Of a DNA stretch of 64,000 nucleotides, positions 8,028 through 17,680 are shown piece after piece. Numbering within the stretch: position 1 is the first letter of the stretch; each line of letters starts with the position of its first letter. Location: NCBI RefSeq assembly GCF_019803445.1, contig NZ_CP081844.1, positions 1,748,501 through 1,812,500 on the forward strand. The letters are read 5' to 3'. A program made the translations under genes and the position numbers. Source of the DNA: Caenibius sp. WL. Lineage in GTDB: Bacteria > Pseudomonadota > Alphaproteobacteria > Sphingomonadales > Sphingomonadaceae. The notes beneath the pieces were generated by a model. It saw only the letters and a program-made list of their open reading frames with translations, had not been told where the DNA came from and made no database searches.

Positions 8028-10232
8028 ATGCGGTCATTCGCGCACCTGATATCCGGTGCAGCCCTCGTTGCCCTGCTTGCCGCCGCATCGCCGGGCCATG
8101 CCGAAACGGCGCAGCCCGCCGCCGTCATAACGGCCACCCCCCAGACCGGAAGTGCCATGCCTCTGTCCTATCCCGAAACGCGCCGCGACACCGTGACCGA
8201 AACCCATTTCGGGGAAACCATAGCCGATCCCTACCGCTGGCTGGAGGAGGACGTGCGCAACGCGCCGGAGGTGGCCGACTGGGTGGCCCGGCAGAACGCG
8301 TTGACTCATTCCGAACTGGCCAAATTGCCGGGCCGCGCGTGGTTTGCCGCCAAGATCGGCGACCTGATGGATTTCGAACGCTTTTCCATCCCGGTGAAAG
8401 CGGGAGGGCAATATTTCTACGAACGCAACGCCGGGCTTCAGAATCAGCCGCAACTGTTCGTCCGCAAGGGCCTGAATGGCAAACCGCGCCTGCTGCTCGA
8501 TCCGGCGGCATGGTCGAAAGGCGGCACGACGGCGCTTGATACCTGGAAGCCGTCGCCCGATGCCCGGTACGTGCTGTACAGCGTGCAGGAGGACGGCAGC
8601 GACTGGCGGCGGCTCGAAGTGCTGGACGTGCGCACCGGCAAGCGCCTGCCCGATACCGTCCGCTGGGCCAAGTTCACCAGCCTCGCCTGGGTGGGGGAGG
8701 AAGGTTTCCTCTATTCGCGCTTCGCCGAGCCTGCCGCCGGGCAGGATTTTCAGGCGCTGAACTACAATCAGGCGATCTATTATCACCGCCTCGGCACGGA
8801 TCAGAGCGCGGATGAACTGGTCTATGCCACCCCCGATCATCCGGAGCGGGGGCATGTCGCCGATGTCACCTATGACGGGCGCTGGGCGGTCATCACCAGT
8901 TCGGTCGGCACCGATTCGCGGTATGAGATCCATGCCATCGATCTGGCCAAGCGGGCACGGGAGGGCTGGTTCGCCCGGCCGCTCATCACCGGGTTCGACA
9001 ACGCGTGGAATCTGATCGAAGGCACGGGTGGAGTGCTGTGGTTCACGACCAACGAGGATGCGCCCCGGTTCCGCGTGGTGGCGATAGATCTCGATGCCGC
9101 CGCGCCGCGCTGGTACGAAGTGGTGAAGCAGGCGAACGAGACGATCAACGCCGCTTCGCTGGTCGGCAATCGCCTGATCGTGTCCTATCTCAAGGATGCC
9201 GCGTCGCGCGCGCTGATTTTCGAACTGGGCGGTACGCGGGTGGACGAGATCAGCCTGAACGGCCTCGGCACCGCCAACGGCTTCACCGGCAAGCCGGGCG
9301 ATCCTGAAACCTTCTACAGCTTCGCCAGTTTCAACCGCCCCGCGGGGATTTACCGGATGGAGCTGTCCACCGGGAAAATGCAGCCGTTCGCGCTGCCGAA
9401 GCTGACGTTCGATCCCAATGCCTATGTTGTGGAACAACGCTTCTACACGTCCAAGGACGGGACCCGCGTGCCGATGTTCCTGGTGCGCAAGCGCGCCGTG
9501 GCCGAAGCGGGCCGGGCCGTGCCCACGATGCTCTATGGCTATGGCGGGTTCGATATTGCGCTGACGCCCGGATTTTCGGCGGTGCGTATGGCGTGGCTGG
9601 AGGCGGGCGGGGCCTTCGCGCTCGCCAATGTGCGCGGCGGCGGGGAGTACGGCAAATCGTGGCACGACGCCGGGCGCCTGGGCAACAAGCAGAACGTGTT
9701 CGACGATTTCATCGCAGCGGGGGAATATCTCAAGGGCGAAGGGATCACGACGCCGCACGGCCTGTCGATCGAGGGCCGCTCCAACGGCGGGCTGCTGATG
9801 GGCGCGGTGACCAATCAGCGCCCCGATCTGTTCGACGCCGTTCATGCCGCGGTGGGGGTGATGGACATGCTGCGGTTCGATCGCTGGACGGCCGGGCGCT
9901 ATTGGGTGGACGATTACGGACGCCCGGACAAGGAAGCCGATTTCCGCGTCCTGCGGTCCTATTCGCCCTATCACAACATCCGTTCGGGCGCGGATTATCC
10001 GGCAATACTCGTGACCACCGCCGATACCGACGATCGCGTGGTGCCGGGGCACAGTTTCAAATATGCCGCCGCGCTGCAAGCGGCTTCCATCGGTGACAAG
10101 CCGCATCTGATCCGCATCGAAACCGGGGCAGGGCACGGTTCGGGCAAGCCGACCGACAAGCAGATCGCCGAAGGGGCGGACGTGCTGGCGTTCCTCGCCC
10201 GCTGGACGGGGCTGGAGATCCCGCAAGAGTAG
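8028..10232 (+). CDS. secreted prolyl oligopeptidase family serine peptidase (S9A)
   Basis: This 734-residue protein has a signal peptide (MRSFAHLISGAALVALLAAA, cleavage near GHA-ET) and should act in the periplasm, cleaving short peptides after proline. An N-terminal beta-propeller region begins around YPETRRDTVTETHFGE and DPYRWLEE. The C-terminal alpha/beta hydrolase domain has the catalytic triad Ser585 (GRSNGG), Asp668 (DTDDRVVPGHS) and His703 (GAGHGSGKP), each in the standard S9A context. I chose ATG 8028 because TTGGAG lies eight bases before it and a signal peptide then starts at residue 1. Upstream in-frame starts at 7932 and 7986 would add a tail unlike the family. Confidence 0.93.
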   Translation: MRSFAHLISGAALVALLAAASPGHAETAQPAAVITATPQTGSAMPLSYPETRRDTVTETHFGETIADPYRWLEEDVRNAPEVADWVARQNALTHSELAKLPGRAWFAAKIGDLMDFERFSIPVKAGGQYFYERNAGLQNQPQLFVRKGLNGKPRLLLDPAAWSKGGTTALDTWKPSPDARYVLYSVQEDGSDWRRLEVLDVRTGKRLPDTVRWAKFTSLAWVGEEGFLYSRFAEPAAGQDFQALNYNQAIYYHRLGTDQSADELVYATPDHPERGHVADVTYDGRWAVITSSVGTDSRYEIHAIDLAKRAREGWFARPLITGFDNAWNLIEGTGGVLWFTTNEDAPRFRVVAIDLDAAAPRWYEVVKQANETINAASLVGNRLIVSYLKDAASRALIFELGGTRVDEISLNGLGTANGFTGKPGDPETFYSFASFNRPAGIYRMELSTGKMQPFALPKLTFDPNAYVVEQRFYTSKDGTRVPMFLVRKRAVAEAGRAVPTMLYGYGGFDIALTPGFSAVRMAWLEAGGAFALANVRGGGEYGKSWHDAGRLGNKQNVFDDFIAAGEYLKGEGITTPHGLSIEGRSNGGLLMGAVTNQRPDLFDAVHAAVGVMDMLRFDRWTAGRYWVDDYGRPDKEADFRVLRSYSPYHNIRSGADYPAILVTTADTDDRVVPGHSFKYAAALQAASIGDKPHLIRIETGAGHGSGKPTDKQIAEGADVLAFLARWTGLEIPQE

Positions 10233-10368
10233 TGAATGCCGTGTTCAGATAAAATGGTGGTTTTATGAATGGATGCTGTCGCGCAAGTTCAGCATCATCT
10301 CATCGCCGGGGGGCTAGACCGTTTCCATTGTCGGGCAGTGTGCCGCGACCCGCAGTGAGGATAAAGCA

Positions 10369-10956
10369 ATGATGTCTGTTTCGAAGGCTCTGATTGGAAC
10401 CGTTGCCGCCGGAGCGATGGCGGTGACGTCCGCTTCCCCGGCCATAGCGCGTGACCGTGACGATGGCATCGGCGCGGGCGAGATTATCGCCGGTGCGCTG
10501 GTGATCGGCGGGATCGCGGCGATTGCTTCGGCCGCGTCCAACGATCGCGGATATGATCGTGGATACGATCGCTATGGCTATGACGACGCCTATGCGCGTT
10601 ACGGCTATCGCGACCGCAACGATTACAACCGCCGTGGCAATCCGCGCAGCGCGGTGGAAATGTGCGTCCGCGCCGCCGAACGCGATGCGAGCCGCTATTC
10701 CTATGGCCGGGCGAAAGTCACCGATATTCGCGATATCGACCGCAAGAACGGCGGCTACACCGTCAAAGGCCGGATCGCAGTGAACAACATGGGCCGTGGC
10801 TGGCGCAATGGCGACAGCATCTACGGCCGTGGCTGGGGCGGCGACTATCGCGGTTGGGACCGGCGCTACCGCGGCTACGATTCCGGCAGCTTCACCTGCA
10901 AGGTGCGCTATGGCCGGGTTGTGGATATCGATTACAAGAATATCCGTGGGCTGTAA
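10369..10956 (+). CDS. secreted Arg/Asp/Tyr-rich hypothetical protein
   Basis: I do not recognise a function. The 195-residue product has a signal peptide (about residues 1-27, ending SPAIA), a hydrophobic Gly/Ala segment GALVIGGIAAIASAASN, then a low-complexity stretch of Arg, Asp, Tyr and Gly. Its C-terminal third is more regular, with two cysteines (MCVRAAERDASRYSYGRAK and SFTCKVRYGRVVDIDYKNI), which suggests a small folded periplasmic domain. The protein at 11107-11625 shares the layout and the GGIAAIASAASN segment, so the two are probable paralogues. A strong terminator follows at 10979. Confidence 0.8.
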   Translation: MMSVSKALIGTVAAGAMAVTSASPAIARDRDDGIGAGEIIAGALVIGGIAAIASAASNDRGYDRGYDRYGYDDAYARYGYRDRNDYNRRGNPRSAVEMCVRAAERDASRYSYGRAKVTDIRDIDRKNGGYTVKGRIAVNNMGRGWRNGDSIYGRGWGGDYRGWDRRYRGYDSGSFTCKVRYGRVVDIDYKNIRGL

Positions 10957-10978
10957 TAATTCGGCCAATGCATGATGA

Positions 10979-11012
10979 TGTCCGGGATTGCAGGCGATCC
11001 CGGACATTTTTT
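10979..11012 (+). terminator. intrinsic terminator
   Basis: A perfect 9-bp stem (tgtccggga at 10979-10987, tcccggaca at 10998-11006) with a 10-base loop is followed by six Ts. It ends the transcript of the gene at 10369-10956. Confidence 0.9.
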
Positions 11013-11106
11013 CTGCCGTTATTCAGCCTGTCGCAAGTCTTCCGCATGTAATTGTCATATTGCCTCGCAGTCGATATTCCGTCGACTCGTGTGAAAGGGT
11101 TCGAAA

Positions 11107-11625
11107 ATGAGCCGTTTTGCCTTTCGTTCTTCTCTCGCCCTTGCTCTGGCCGCCACTGCTTCGATGGTGGCGAGCCCGGTTTTTGCGGCGCAGCTTTCCC
11201 TTCCCGCCGCTCCGGCGGCCCCTGTCGCGCACAGCGCCACTGGGGATGACGGGGCGGTGCTGAATCACAGCCGCGGCCGCTATCCCGGCTATGGCCGCTA
11301 TCACCGCCACAATCGCGGCGGGATCAGCGGCGGCGATGTGCTGGCGGGCGTTCTGGTGCTGGGCGGCATTGCCGCGATTGCCAGCGCGGCGAGCAACGCG
11401 AAGCGCGACCGCGACACCTATCGTGACCGCGATTACCCCTACCGCGATGACGATTACCGCTATCGCGACAATCGCCAGGACGAGCGTTATCGCGATGGCT
11501 ACGATCAGGGTTATCGCGATGGCCGGGATGCGGGTGACGGCTATTACGACGGCGCATCGAGCCGCGATTCGCAGTGGAACGATGACGATTACGCCCGCGC
11601 CCGCGAAGCGCAGGGCGGCTACTGA
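11107..11625 (+). CDS. secreted Arg/Asp/Tyr-rich hypothetical protein (paralogue)
   Basis: This 172-residue protein has a signal peptide (MSRFAFRSSLALALAATASM, cleavage near FAA), a short histidine/tyrosine-rich stretch, the hydrophobic segment GVLVLGGIAAIASAASN, and then a long tail dominated by YRD, DRD and YRDG repeats. The shared GGIAAIASAASN core and low-complexity tail link it to the gene at 10369-10956. Unlike that protein it lacks the two-cysteine C-terminal domain. Its function is not known to me. It may be an envelope-associated protein. Confidence 0.75.
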   Translation: MSRFAFRSSLALALAATASMVASPVFAAQLSLPAAPAAPVAHSATGDDGAVLNHSRGRYPGYGRYHRHNRGGISGGDVLAGVLVLGGIAAIASAASNAKRDRDTYRDRDYPYRDDDYRYRDNRQDERYRDGYDQGYRDGRDAGDGYYDGASSRDSQWNDDDYARAREAQGGY

Positions 11626-11685
11626 GTAACGCCGCCGGTCCTGGCTGGAGGGAGGGGCGCAGGCTCTCTCCCTCCCGTCCTTTCT

Positions 11686-11776
11686 CGTCATGCTGAACTT
11701 GGTTCAGCATCCATCTCTCCCCATGCACGGTTATCCGATCCGGAGAAATGGACCCTGAAACGAGTTCAGGGTGACG
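11686..11776. repeat. dispersed palindromic repeat, family A (copy 2, full length)
   Basis: This 91-base element is the same length as copy 1 at 7847-7937 and matches it at most positions, with the same CGTCATGCTGAACTTG start and TTCAGGGTGACG end. It lies in the convergent 270-base gap between the gene at 11107 and lpdA. Confidence 0.8.
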
Positions 11777-11822
11777 GGCGGATGAGGGCGCACACCGCAT
11801 TTCCTCCACCCGCGCACCCCTG

Positions 11823-11864
11823 AAACGAAAAACCGGAGGCGATCGGCAAGGATCGCCTCCGGTT
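11823..11864 (-). terminator. terminator of the odhA-odhB-lpdA genes
   Basis: A perfect 14-bp stem (aaccggaggcgatc at 11831-11844, gatcgcctccggtt at 11851-11864) with a 6-base loop. On the minus strand it is followed by TTTCGTTT, so it reads as an intrinsic terminator for lpdA. Confidence 0.85.
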
Positions 11865-11895
11865 CCGTATGGGCTTCCGGCAAAGCCGGGCGGTG

Positions 11896-13296
11896 TCACA
11901 TATGGATCGGCTTGCCGCGCACGGCCATGGCCGCTTCCTTGATCGCTTCCGAATGCGTCGGGTGTGCGTGGCAGGTGTAGGCGATATCTTCCGACAGAGC
12001 GCCGAATTCCATCGCCTGCGCCACCTGCGCGATCATCGTGCCCGCGACGGAGGCGATGACCCAGGTGCCGAGCACGCGATCGGTCTTCGCGTCGGCGATC
12101 ACTTTCACGAAGCCATCGGGTTCGTGGTTGGTCTTGGCGCGCGAATTGGCGAGCATCGGGAACTTGCCGACTTTGACTTCGTACCCGGCTTCCTTTGCCG
12201 CTTCCTCGGTCAGGCCCACGCCCGCGATTTCCGGCGCGGTATAGACCACGCTGGGGATCACGGCGTGATTCACGATGCCGATCTGCCCGGCGATGTTCTC
12301 AGCCACGGCGATGCCTTCGTCCTCGGCCTTGTGCGCCAGCATCGGGCCGGGGATCACGTCGCCGATGGCCCACACGCCGTCCGCCTTGGTGCGGAAATCG
12401 TGGTCGGTCTCGATCTGGCCGCGCTGGTTGGTGGTAAGGCCGGCGGCTTCGAGATTGAGCCCGTCGGTGTTCGGGCGGCGGCCGATGGACACCAGCACAA
12501 CATCGGCTTCGATCACTTCGGCATCGCCGCCGGCGGCGGGCTCGACCGTGACCTGCGCGCTCTTGCCGGTGACGGTCACGCCGGTGACCTTGGTGCCGAG
12601 CTTCAGCGTCATGCCCTGTTTCTTGAAGATCTTGCCGGCTTCCTTGCGCACGTCCATGTCCATGCCGGGCAGGAGCTGATCGAGGAATTCGACCACCGTC
12701 ACCTCCGCGCCGAGGCGGCGCCAGACGGAGCCGAGTTCGAGGCCGATCACGCCGCCGCCGATCACCACCATCTTCCGCGGCACGGCTGCCAGTTCGAGCG
12801 CGCCGGTGCTGTCCACCACCACGCCGCCGGCGTTGTCGATTTCGACGCCGGGGAGCGGCGTGACCGAGGAGCCGGTGGCGATGACCACGTTCTTCGCTGT
12901 CACCGTCTTGCCCGCGACATCGACGGTGTGCGCGTCCTTGAACGCGGCGTAGCCTTTCAGCCAGTCGACCTTGTTCTTCTTGAACAGGAATTCGATCCCG
13001 CCGGTCAGGCCTTTCACCGCGTCCTTGCGCTGGCCCTGCATGGTGTCGAGATCGAGTTCGGGGGTGACCTTGATGCCCATCGCCGCCATCGCGCCGCCCT
13101 TGGCCGCTTCGAAATATTCCGAAGCGTGCAGCAGCGCCTTGCTGGGGATGCAGCCGACGTTGAGGCAGGTGCCGCCCAGCGTTTCGCGCCCTTCGGCGCA
13201 GGCGGTTTTCAGGCCGAGCTGCGCGGCGCGGATCGCGGCGACATAGCCCCCCGGTCCAGCACCGATGACGAGAACATCGTAGTCGTATTCAGCCAT
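11896..13296 (-). CDS. lpdA: dihydrolipoyl dehydrogenase (E3)
   Basis: E3 reoxidises dihydrolipoamide of the 2-oxoglutarate dehydrogenase complex using FAD and NAD+. The 466-residue product has the FAD-binding VLVIGAGPGGYVAAIRAAQ near residues 8-26, the redox-active disulfide C44/C49 (GGTCLNVGCIPSK), a second NAD-binding motif VVIGGGVIGLELGSVW, and the C-terminal active-site motif HAHPTHSEA. I chose the ATG at 13296 because GGAGG lies upstream at proper distance. An upstream ATG would add seven residues. It is the last of the odhA-odhB-lpdA set and has a strong terminator after it. Confidence 0.96.
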   Translation of the reverse strand: MAEYDYDVLVIGAGPGGYVAAIRAAQLGLKTACAEGRETLGGTCLNVGCIPSKALLHASEYFEAAKGGAMAAMGIKVTPELDLDTMQGQRKDAVKGLTGGIEFLFKKNKVDWLKGYAAFKDAHTVDVAGKTVTAKNVVIATGSSVTPLPGVEIDNAGGVVVDSTGALELAAVPRKMVVIGGGVIGLELGSVWRRLGAEVTVVEFLDQLLPGMDMDVRKEAGKIFKKQGMTLKLGTKVTGVTVTGKSAQVTVEPAAGGDAEVIEADVVLVSIGRRPNTDGLNLEAAGLTTNQRGQIETDHDFRTKADGVWAIGDVIPGPMLAHKAEDEGIAVAENIAGQIGIVNHAVIPSVVYTAPEIAGVGLTEEAAKEAGYEVKVGKFPMLANSRAKTNHEPDGFVKVIADAKTDRVLGTWVIASVAGTMIAQVAQAMEFGALSEDIAYTCHAHPTHSEAIKEAAMAVRGKPIHM

Positions 13297-13420
13297 GTGT
13301 GGCCTCCGTGCGCTCATGCATCCGACAAATTCGGCACGAGCGGAAAATAGTCAATTCAACTCTGATGCGAAAACCCCGCCCGGCCCATGTTTTCCGGGGG
13401 GCGGGCGGGGCTTGTCAGGC

Positions 13421-14647
13421 TCAAAGGTCGATCAGGATGCGGGTCGGGTCCTCGATCGCTTCCTTGATGGTCTTGAGCGCGGTCACCGCTTCGCGGCCAT
13501 CGATGATCCGGTGATCGTAGGACAGCGCGATGTACATCATCGGACGGATCACGATTTCGCCGTTGCGAACGACCGGGCGATCTTCGATCCGGTGCAGGCC
13601 GAGCACGGCCGACTGCGGCGGGTTGATGATCGGGGTCGACATCAGGCCGCCGAACACGCCGCCGTTGGAAATCGTGAATGTGCCGCCTTTCATGTCTTCC
13701 ATGGTCAGCGTGCCGTCCTTGGCCTTCTTGCCATATTCGGCGATGGCCTTCTCGATCCCGGCGAAGCCCAGCTTGTCGCAATCGCGCACCACGGGGACGA
13801 CGAGGCCGTTCGGGGCCGAAACCGCGATCGAGATATCGACATAGTCGTGATAGACGATTTCATCGCCATCGACCTGCGCGTTGACCGCCGGGATATCCTT
13901 GAGCGCCAGCACCGAAGCCTTGGCGAAGAACGACATGAAGCCCAGCTTGATACCGTGCTTCTTCTGGAACACGTCCTTGTATTTCTCACGCGCTTCGATG
14001 ACCGCCGACATGTCGACGTCGTTGAACGTGGTGAGCAGGGCGGCGGTGTCCTGTGCGCTCTTGAGGCGCTTGGCGATAGTCTGGCGCAGGCGCGTCATCT
14101 TGACGCGTTCCTCGTTGCGGCCCGCACCGGCAGGGGCTGCGGCCGGGGCCGCATCGCTGGCAGTTGCAGGCGCCGCCGGGGCGCTGTCCTTCGCCTTGGC
14201 GGCGGCGAGCACGTCTTCCTTGGTCAGGCGGCCATCCTTGCCCGAACCCTTGATCGTCGACGGATCGACGCCGTGTTCGAGCACCGCGCGGCGCACGGCG
14301 GGGGAGAGCGTCTGCGCGCCATCGCTATCCTGCGCGGCGGCGGGGGCCGCTGCCGGTGCGCTGGCGGAGGGGGCAGGGGCGGCCTTCGCGGCGGGGGCCA
14401 CGCCCGCGCCGTCGGCGGAAAGCAGCGCGATCACCGCACCCACTTCCACCGTATCGCCCACGGCGACCATGTGCTGCGCCAGCACGCCATCGCTCGGCGC
14501 GGGGACTTCCACCGCGACCTTATCGGTTTCGAGGCTGACGATGGGCTCATCCGCTTTCACCGCGTCGCCCGGCTGCTTCAGCCATTCGCCCACGGTGGCT
14601 TCGGTAACCGATTCACCCAAAACGGGGACTTTGACTTCGATCGTCAT
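13421..14647 (-). CDS. odhB: 2-oxoglutarate dehydrogenase E2, dihydrolipoyl succinyltransferase
   Basis: E2 transfers the succinyl group from the E1-bound intermediate to CoA and forms the core of the complex. The 408-residue product has a lipoyl domain at residues 1-78 with lipoyl-lysine K43 (ETDKVAVEV), an Ala/Pro-rich linker, a peripheral subunit-binding domain ([14 protein letters not shown] and [14 protein letters not shown]), and a C-terminal catalytic domain with [13 protein letters not shown] containing the catalytic His. The start ATG has AGGGAA upstream. It lies 38 bases after odhA. Confidence 0.97.
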   Translation of the reverse strand: MTIEVKVPVLGESVTEATVGEWLKQPGDAVKADEPIVSLETDKVAVEVPAPSDGVLAQHMVAVGDTVEVGAVIALLSADGAGVAPAAKAAPAPSASAPAAAPAAAQDSDGAQTLSPAVRRAVLEHGVDPSTIKGSGKDGRLTKEDVLAAAKAKDSAPAAPATASDAAPAAAPAGAGRNEERVKMTRLRQTIAKRLKSAQDTAALLTTFNDVDMSAVIEAREKYKDVFQKKHGIKLGFMSFFAKASVLALKDIPAVNAQVDGDEIVYHDYVDISIAVSAPNGLVVPVVRDCDKLGFAGIEKAIAEYGKKAKDGTLTMEDMKGGTFTISNGGVFGGLMSTPIINPPQSAVLGLHRIEDRPVVRNGEIVIRPMMYIALSYDHRIIDGREAVTALKTIKEAIEDPTRILIDL

Positions 14648-14685
14648 CTTTGTGTTCCCTGTCCGACTAGGACTTTAAATGACTG

Positions 14686-17544
14686 TTACTGGCTGGCGGG
14701 CTTGCCGGCACTGGCGGGTTCGAGCGCACTGGGCAGGCCATATTGCGGTTGATCGCCGCCCGGCAGGCCGAGCGCCCGGTTGACCAGTGCTTCCTGCTGC
14801 GCGGCGTGGCGTTTGGCCAGCCCGGTTGCGGGCGAAGCCGATGCATCGCGCCCGGCGTAGGACGGACGCATGCCCTTCTTGCCAGCGGCGGTGAGAGCCG
14901 CTTCGAGCTGGCTTTCGACGAAGAACCACGCACCGTTGTTCTTCGGTTCTTCCTGGCACCAGATCACGTCTTCGAGATTGTCCATCTTCGCGAAGCGTTC
15001 GGTCAGCGGTTCGCCGGGGAAGGGATAGAGCTGTTCGATGCGCACGATCGATACGTCTTCCAGCCCTTCGGCATCGCGCTTCTCAAGCAGATCGTAAGCG
15101 ACTTTGCCCGAGCACAGCACGAGGCGGCGAACCTTGTCGTCGGCAATCGCGGTCGTGTCGCTGACGATGCGGCGGAAGTGGCTGTCGCCGGTGAATTCCG
15201 CTGCCGTGCTCTTGGCCAGCGGATGGCGCAGCAGCGATTTCGGCGCCATGATGATCAGCGGCTTGCGGAACGGCCGCAGCATTTGCCGGCGCAGGACGTG
15301 GAAGTAGTTCGCCGGAATCGTGATGTTGCAGACCTGGATATTGTCGTCCGCGCAAAGCTGGAGGAAGCGTTCCAGGCGCGCGGAACTGTGCTCCGGCCCC
15401 TGGCCTTCGTAGCCGTGCGGCAGCAGCATGACGAGGCCGTTGGCGCGCAGCCATTTCGCTTCGCTGGCGGCGACATACTGATCGATCACGATCTGCGCGC
15501 CGTTGGCGAAATCGCCGAACTGCGCTTCCCACAGCACCAGAGTCTTCGGATCGGCGGAGGCGAAGCCGTATTCGAAGCCGAGCACGCCGTATTCGGAAAG
15601 CGTGCTGTCATAGACTTCGAACTTGCCGTGCGGCAGCGTCGCCAGCGGCACGTACTTGTGTTCGTCCTTCTGGTCGATCCAGATCGCGTGGCGCTGGCTG
15701 AATGTGCCGCGGCCCGAATCCTGGCCGGACAGGCGCACGCCGAATCCTTCCATCGTCAGGCTGCCGAACGCCAGCGCTTCCGCCGTCGCCCAGTCGAAGC
15801 CTTCGCCCTCGGCGAACATCTTGCGCTTGGCATCGATCACGCGGCCCAGCGTCTTGTGGATCGTCAGATCGTCCGGCACCGTGGTCAGCGTGCGGCCGAG
15901 GCTTTCGAGCAGCTTGGGCTCGATCGCGGTGGCCACGTTGCGGCGCGCGGTTTCCGGATCGGCGGGCTTGTTGAGCCCGGCCCAGCGCCCACCGAACCAG
16001 TCGGCCTCGTTGGGCTTGTAGGTCTTGCCGGCTTCGAATTCCTCATCGAGCAGCTTCACGAAATCGTCGGTCGTCTGCTGGACGAAGCTGTCGTCGATGA
16101 CGCCTTCTTCCTTCAACCGTTCGGCGTAGATCGCGCTGATCGGCGGATGCTGGCGAATCCGTTCGTACATCAGCGGCTGCGTGAAGCCGGGCTCGTCACC
16201 CTCGTTGTGGCCGAAGCGGCGATAGCACCACATGTCGATCACCACGTCGCGCTTGAAGCGCTGGCGGTATTCCATCGCCAGCTTGCAGGCGAATGTCACC
16301 GCTTCCGGATCGTCGCCGTTCACGTGCAGGATCGGCGCCTGGACGCCTTTCGCCACATCCGAGGGATAGGGTGAATTGCGGGCGAATTTGGGGCTGGTGG
16401 TGAAGCCGATCTGGTTGTTGATGATGAAATGGATGCAGCCGCCGGTGGAATAGCCGCGCACGCCCGAAAGGCCGAAGCATTCCCACACGATGCCCTGTCC
16501 GGCAAAGGCCGCGTCGCCGTGGATCAGCACGGGCAGGACCTGCTCGTGGCTGTCGAGATCGTCACGCAGGGCCTGCTGCGCGCGGACTTTGCCCAGCACC
16601 ACCGGGTCCACCGTTTCGAGGTGGCTGGGGTTGGGGACCAGCGACATGTGCACGCTCACGCCGTCGAATTCGCGGTCGGTGCTGGTGCCGAGGTGATATT
16701 TCACGTCGCCCGAGCCGCCGACATCTTCCGGGTTGGCGCTGCCGCCCGAGAATTCGTGGAAGATCACGCGATAAGGCTTGGCCATCACGTTGGCGAGCAC
16801 GTTCAGGCGGCCACGGTGGGCCATGCCGTAGACGATGTCGCGCACGCCGTACTGGCCGCCGTATTTGATCACCGCTTCGAGCGCGGGGATCATCGATTCA
16901 CCGCCATCGAGGCCGAAGCGCTTGGTGCCGACGTATTTCTTGCCGAGGAACTTTTCGTACTGTTCCCCGCGAATGACAGCGGCGAGAATGGCCTGCTTGC
17001 CGAGAATGGTGAAATCGATCGACTTGTCGGCGCCTTCCATCCGCTCCTGGAGGAAACGGCGTTCCTCGACATCGGCGATATGCATGTATTCGAGGCCGAC
17101 CTTGCCGCAATAATTGGTGCGCAGGATTTGCACCAGTTCGCGCGGGGTCGTCCATTCGAGGCCGAGATTGCCGCCGACATAGACCGGGCGATCGAGCGCT
17201 TCGCCGGTGAAGCCGTAGTATTCGGGCGTCAGTTCGGCGGGCGTTTCGCGCACCGAAAGGCCGAGCGGATCGAGATCGGCGGCGAGATGGCCGCGCACGC
17301 GATAGATGCGGATCAGCAACATGGCGCGGATCGATTCGTCCGCCGCCCGCACGATGGCGCTTTCGTCCATCGGCTTGCCGGATTTCGCGGCGGCCTGCTT
17401 GACCGCCACCTGCATTGCGGTGGGGTCGAGCCCCTGGGTCAGATCGTCTTCCGCTTCGCCGCCGACCAGCGGCCAGCGGGCGTTCTGCCATGACGGTCCT
17501 TGTTGCGGGCCATCAGGGATGAAATCGTGGCTTTCGTTGCCCAT
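14686..17544 (-). CDS. odhA: 2-oxoglutarate dehydrogenase E1 component
   Basis: E1 decarboxylates 2-oxoglutarate with thiamine diphosphate and passes the succinyl group to the lipoyl arm of OdhB. The 952-residue product has the family landmarks GMAHRGRLNVL, HGDAAFAGQGIV (substrate and ThDP pocket), RRFGHNEGDEPGFTQP and the C-terminal EEPKNNGAWFFVE. I chose ATG 17544 because AGAGG lies eight bases upstream. A GTG at 17553 would overlap that ribosome-binding site. It follows sucD on the same strand after a 136-base gap, so it may have its own promoter there. Confidence 0.97.
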   Translation of the reverse strand: MGNESHDFIPDGPQQGPSWQNARWPLVGGEAEDDLTQGLDPTAMQVAVKQAAAKSGKPMDESAIVRAADESIRAMLLIRIYRVRGHLAADLDPLGLSVRETPAELTPEYYGFTGEALDRPVYVGGNLGLEWTTPRELVQILRTNYCGKVGLEYMHIADVEERRFLQERMEGADKSIDFTILGKQAILAAVIRGEQYEKFLGKKYVGTKRFGLDGGESMIPALEAVIKYGGQYGVRDIVYGMAHRGRLNVLANVMAKPYRVIFHEFSGGSANPEDVGGSGDVKYHLGTSTDREFDGVSVHMSLVPNPSHLETVDPVVLGKVRAQQALRDDLDSHEQVLPVLIHGDAAFAGQGIVWECFGLSGVRGYSTGGCIHFIINNQIGFTTSPKFARNSPYPSDVAKGVQAPILHVNGDDPEAVTFACKLAMEYRQRFKRDVVIDMWCYRRFGHNEGDEPGFTQPLMYERIRQHPPISAIYAERLKEEGVIDDSFVQQTTDDFVKLLDEEFEAGKTYKPNEADWFGGRWAGLNKPADPETARRNVATAIEPKLLESLGRTLTTVPDDLTIHKTLGRVIDAKRKMFAEGEGFDWATAEALAFGSLTMEGFGVRLSGQDSGRGTFSQRHAIWIDQKDEHKYVPLATLPHGKFEVYDSTLSEYGVLGFEYGFASADPKTLVLWEAQFGDFANGAQIVIDQYVAASEAKWLRANGLVMLLPHGYEGQGPEHSSARLERFLQLCADDNIQVCNITIPANYFHVLRRQMLRPFRKPLIIMAPKSLLRHPLAKSTAAEFTGDSHFRRIVSDTTAIADDKVRRLVLCSGKVAYDLLEKRDAEGLEDVSIVRIEQLYPFPGEPLTERFAKMDNLEDVIWCQEEPKNNGAWFFVESQLEAALTAAGKKGMRPSYAGRDASASPATGLAKRHAAQQEALVNRALGLPGGDQPQYGLPSALEPASAGKPASQ

Positions 17545-17680
17545 TAGGGTCACCTCTGGTCGCCAGGCTGTCTATCGAGCCTTGCCAATGCAATGTCCCA
17601 ACCGCGTTACACTCCTCGCACGGCAGGGGACGGCCGCGAGGAGGGAGGGGCCCCGCGCGAAGGCAGGGCCCGATCCGTGC

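Noticed and set aside
11831-11864. Perfect 14-bp hairpin as a possible riboswitch or mobile palindrome
   Set aside because: On the minus strand it is followed by a T-rich tract right after lpdA, so an intrinsic terminator explains it.
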